Source of the DNA: Komagataeibacter saccharivorans
GTDB taxonomy: Bacteria; Pseudomonadota; Alphaproteobacteria; Acetobacterales; Acetobacteraceae
Direction of reading: 5' to 3'
Length of the DNA: 50,630 nucleotides
NCBI RefSeq assembly: GCF_003207825.1
Contig: NZ_NKTY01000024.1
Coordinates: 1-50,630 of the forward strand
The number at the start of each line of letters is the position of its first letter. The stretch's first letter is position 1. The notes below the pieces were generated by a model that was not told the DNA's origin, did not search any database, and was given only the letters and a program-made list of their open reading frames with translations. Shown here in pieces: positions 48,021 through 50,630 of the stretch. The position numbers and the translations under genes are program-made.

Positions 48021-48193
48021 GATCCGACTCCTTATGCGCATGTCGTACGCATGAGATGAGGATGCCGACGCCAGGCCGCAACACGCAAGTATTTTTTCGC
48101 TCCAGCCCGCTCTGGTACGACGGCTACCGGATCATGCTTGCACGCCAGAAAATGCCGGTTCTTCGCTGTCTCCCATGACAAGGGGAGAGATCG

Positions 48194-49132
48194 ATGGATC
48201 AGCCGGGAACACGCATCCAGTGGGGCCAGGCCATGCTGGTGTTGTCCATGATTGTGCTGTCCTGGTGGTCGGCGACACAATGGACAGCCTGGGAACTGGC
48301 GTTCCAGCCCGAACTCGGCCGCCCATGGTTCACAATCCTGCATCGCTGGCCGGTCTATGCTCCGCCGCTGTTTTTCTGGTGGTGGTACGAGTTCGATGCC
48401 TACGCCCCGGCGGTGTTCGCCCGTGGGGCGTGGATCGCGGGTTCCGGCGGGGTGCTGGCTTTTGCTGCGGCGGTCGCGCTGTCCGTCCATCGTGCCCGCG
48501 AGGCGAAGCGGGCCGCGACCTATGGCTCCGCCCGCTGGGCCGAAGACACGGAAATCCGTGCGGCGGGGCTGCTGGGCGAGGATGGCGTCGTGCTGGGCAA
48601 ATACCGCCGGGCCTATCTTCGGCATGACGGTCCCGAGCATGTCCTGATCTTCGCGCCGACGCGCACCGGCAAAGGCGTGGGCATGGTGATCCCCACGCTC
48701 CTGACCTGGCCGGGTTCAGCCATCATCCACGACATCAAGGGCGAGAACTGGCAGATCACCGCCGGTTTTCGTAATCGTTTCGGGCGGGTGCTGCTGTTCG
48801 ATCCCACCAATCCGGCCTCCTCGGCCTACAACCCGCTGCTGGAGGTGCGACGCGGAGCGTCGGAGGTCCGCGACGTGCAGAACATCGCCGACATCCTGGT
48901 CGATCCCGAGGGCTCGCTGGAGCGGCGCAACCATTGGGAGAAGACGTCCCATGCCCTGCTGGTCGGGGCGATCCTGCATGTGCTCTATGCCGAGGATGAC
49001 AAGACCCTTGCCGGGGTGGCGAAATTCCTCTCCGATCCGAAGCGGTCGATCGAGGCGACCCTGTCCGCCATGATACGCACGAACCATCTGGACGGGAAGG
49101 GGCCACACCCCGTCGTGGCGTCTGCCTGTTGA
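48194..49132 (+). pseudogene. traG: traG coupling-protein gene truncated by IS21-family insertion
   Basis: Open for 312 codons (GGGGAGAG upstream of ATG 48194) and parallel to the traG at 9331: two membrane segments, then Walker A near 154-164 (FAPTRTGKGVG). After GPHPVVASA the sequence switches to the insertion-element end at about 49127, and a TGA in the IS stops it. The Walker B half is lost, so the product cannot be a working coupling protein. The remainder of traG presumably lies beyond the element. Confidence 0.92.
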
Positions 49133-49186
49133 TTTTCACTGAGAACTGACCCGGGTAGGGCGGAAATTTTCATCGAGATTTGACCC
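49133..49186 (+). repeat. Left-end transposase-binding repeats of the IS21-family element
   Basis: Two direct units starting at 49133 and 49167, matching at about 16 of 20 positions. Confidence 0.65.
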
Positions 49187-49238
49187 ATGCCTTCACACTC
49201 CCCGGCAGCATCTGCTGGGGGTTTGAGGAGTGATTGAC

Positions 49239-50630
49239 ATGGAGCTTCTGAGTGTGATCCGTCGGTGGCACTGCCGGGATCATCTTCCGATCCGCGAGAT
49301 CGAACGCCGGACGGGACTGTCACGCAATACGATCCGGAAATATCTCCGGGCACAGAGTATTGAACCGCGGTTCCAGGTACCCGAACGTCCCAGCCGACTG
49401 GACCCGTTTGCTGACAGGCTGAGGGGATGGCTGGTCCTGGAAGCCGCCCGATCCCGCAAGAACCGGCGCACGGCGCGACGACTGCATGAAGACCTTGTGG
49501 CGCTGGGTTATGATGGGTCCTACGGACGGGTGGCCGCTTTCATCCGGCAGTGGAAACACGAACAGCGCCAGGCACGCCAGACAACGGGTCGGGGTGTTTT
49601 CGTGCCCCTGTGCTTCCAGCCCGGGGAAGCCTTCCAGTTCGACTGGGGCGAGGACTGGGCGGTGATTGCCGGGCATCGCGTCAAGCTGCAGGTTGCCCAC
49701 ACCAAACTGTCCTTCAGCCGGGCCTTCATACTCAGGGCCTATCCCCTGCAGACCCACGAGATGCTTTTCGATGCGCTTACCGAGGCCTTCCGCGTGCTCG
49801 GTGGCGTGCCGCGGCGGGGTATTTTTGACAACATGAAGACCGCCGTGGACCGGATTGGGTCAGGCAAGGCACGTCAGGTCAATCTGCGCTTCATGGCCCT
49901 GGCCAGCCATTATCTGTTCGAGGCGACCTTCTGCAATCCGGCAGCCGGATGGGAGAAAGGGCAGATCGAGAAGACCGTGCAGGATGCCCGGCGCCAGATC
50001 TGGCAGGATCTGCCTGCCTTTCCTGATCTGGGGGCGCTGAACGCCTGGCTGGAAGCCCGCTGCCTGGACTGTTGGGAACGGCTGCAGCATGCTGAATTGC
50101 CGCACAGCGTCTCCGAGGTCCATGCCAGCGAACGTCCCTACCTCATGATCCCAGGGCGTCCCTTTGACGGGTTTGTCGAACAGACCAAGCGCGTCTCACC
50201 AACCTGCCTGATCCAGTTCGAAGGCAACCGCTACAGCGTGCCGGCCTCCTTTGCCAATCGTCCGGTCAGCCTGCGGGTTTATCCCGACAAGCTGCGCATT
50301 ATCGCCGAAGGGCAGGTTCTGTGCGTGCATGACCGGATCATCACGCGTTCGCATGGTGTGCCAGGCCGCACGGTGTATGACTGGCGGCATTATCTGGCGG
50401 TGATCCAGCGCAAACCGGGCGCCCTGCGCAATGGCGCGCCGTTTACCGAATTGCCAGCCGCCTTCCGGACCCTGCAGGACCAACTGCTCAGGCGGCCTGG
50501 AGGCGACCGGGAAATGGCTGAAATACTGGCTCTTGTGCTGCAGCATGATGAGCAGGCTGTCCTCTGCGCAGTTGAACTGGCTCTTGAAGACGGCGTGGCG
50601 ACCAAGACCCATGTTCTCAATACGCTTCAT
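49239..50630 (+). CDS. istA: IstA-type IS21 transposase (runs off window)
   Basis: Open without a stop from ATG 49239 to the last base (464 codons); the preceding GAGGAG is a good ribosome-binding site. N-terminal HTH (LPIREIERRTGLSRNTIRKYL, about 16-36), then the DDE catalytic core: first Asp in FQFDWGEDW, second in GIFDNMKTAV, Glu in GWEKGQIEKTV. The typical rve-type region is followed by a C-terminal domain (NRYSVPASFANRPVSLRVYP). Together with IstB it moves the element. Length so far fits the family's usual 500 or so residues. Confidence 0.93.
   Translation, partial: MELLSVIRRWHCRDHLPIREIERRTGLSRNTIRKYLRAQSIEPRFQVPERPSRLDPFADRLRGWLVLEAARSRKNRRTARRLHEDLVALGYDGSYGRVAAFIRQWKHEQRQARQTTGRGVFVPLCFQPGEAFQFDWGEDWAVIAGHRVKLQVAHTKLSFSRAFILRAYPLQTHEMLFDALTEAFRVLGGVPRRGIFDNMKTAVDRIGSGKARQVNLRFMALASHYLFEATFCNPAAGWEKGQIEKTVQDARRQIWQDLPAFPDLGALNAWLEARCLDCWERLQHAELPHSVSEVHASERPYLMIPGRPFDGFVEQTKRVSPTCLIQFEGNRYSVPASFANRPVSLRVYPDKLRIIAEGQVLCVHDRIITRSHGVPGRTVYDWRHYLAVIQRKPGALRNGAPFTELPAAFRTLQDQLLRRPGGDREMAEILALVLQHDEQAVLCAVELALEDGVATKTHVLNTLH

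Larger units (their letters stand above)
49127..50630 (+). mobile_element. IS21-family insertion sequence (right part outside window)
   Basis: Begins TGTTGATTTTC, directly replacing traG sequence. Internal repeats of about 20 bases occur at 49133-49152 and 49167-49186 (both TTTTCA...GAGA...TGACCC), the multiple terminal transposase-binding repeats expected of IS21 elements. An istA-like gene follows. istB and the right end are not in the window. Confidence 0.85.

Noticed and set aside
48194-49132. The 312-codon traG frame as a short functional coupling protein
   Set aside because: Its end is insertion-element sequence and the Walker B half is missing.

Overview
The window is GC-rich (about 60% G+C by eye) and consists entirely of mobile-element DNA. 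The gene families (Trb-type conjugation, MOBP/DUF3363 relaxase, RepA/DUF2840/TraF/DUF736 module, STN-domain TonB receptor with FecR/FecI) suggest an alphaproteobacterium. An acetic acid bacterium (Acetobacteraceae) is my best guess, from family resemblance only. There are no rRNA, tRNA, CRISPR or obvious housekeeping genes. It reads as part of a large conjugative plasmid, probably a cointegrate of two related plasmids, because the same transfer module occurs twice in direct orientation about 38.8 kb apart.

Module A (1-22303): end of a DUF736 gene, a hairpin-rich conserved block, a 45-residue protein, a decayed DUF736, a DUF6499/DUF2285 activator split by a likely +1 ribosomal frameshift, an AlpA-like HTH protein, repA (with an apparent iteron/AT-rich origin inside it), DUF2840, traF, DUF736, a lytic transglycosylase killed by a nonsense mutation, and the relaxase. 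Then come cargo (parDE), a divergent XRE/DUF2285 pair resembling QseC/QseM, traG, a ribbon-helix-helix protein, trbB-C-D-E-J-L-F-G-I, DUF2274 and a convergent LysR gene.

Cargo (22541-31375): a lower-GC TonB receptor with fecR and fecI, a large serine recombinase with a small upstream partner, and an AT-rich pair made of an unrecognised 237-residue protein and an XRE-ImmA/IrrE metallopeptidase.

Module B (31616-50630): parB, DUF932, HU, Toprim/DUF7146, DUF2493, an antisense DUF736 pseudogene, DUF736, the conserved block again, a 51-residue protein, an XRE gene divergent from the second frameshifted DUF6499/DUF2285 activator, HTH, repA with its own diverged iterons, DUF2840, traF, DUF736, an intact transglycosylase and a shorter relaxase. 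AT-rich cargo (a possible PD-(D/E)XK nuclease) and ccdAB follow, then traG, which is cut by an IS21-family element running off the right edge.

How it works together (inference): the DUF6499-DUF2285 fusion resembles FseA of the Mesorhizobium symbiosis ICE. It probably turns on the HTH-repA-traF-relaxase operon, restrained in A by a QseM-like DUF2285 protein under an XRE switch and in B by an XRE gene facing the activator. The modules complement each other: A has traG and trb but no working transglycosylase, while B has the transglycosylase but a broken traG. Different iterons may let both origins coexist.
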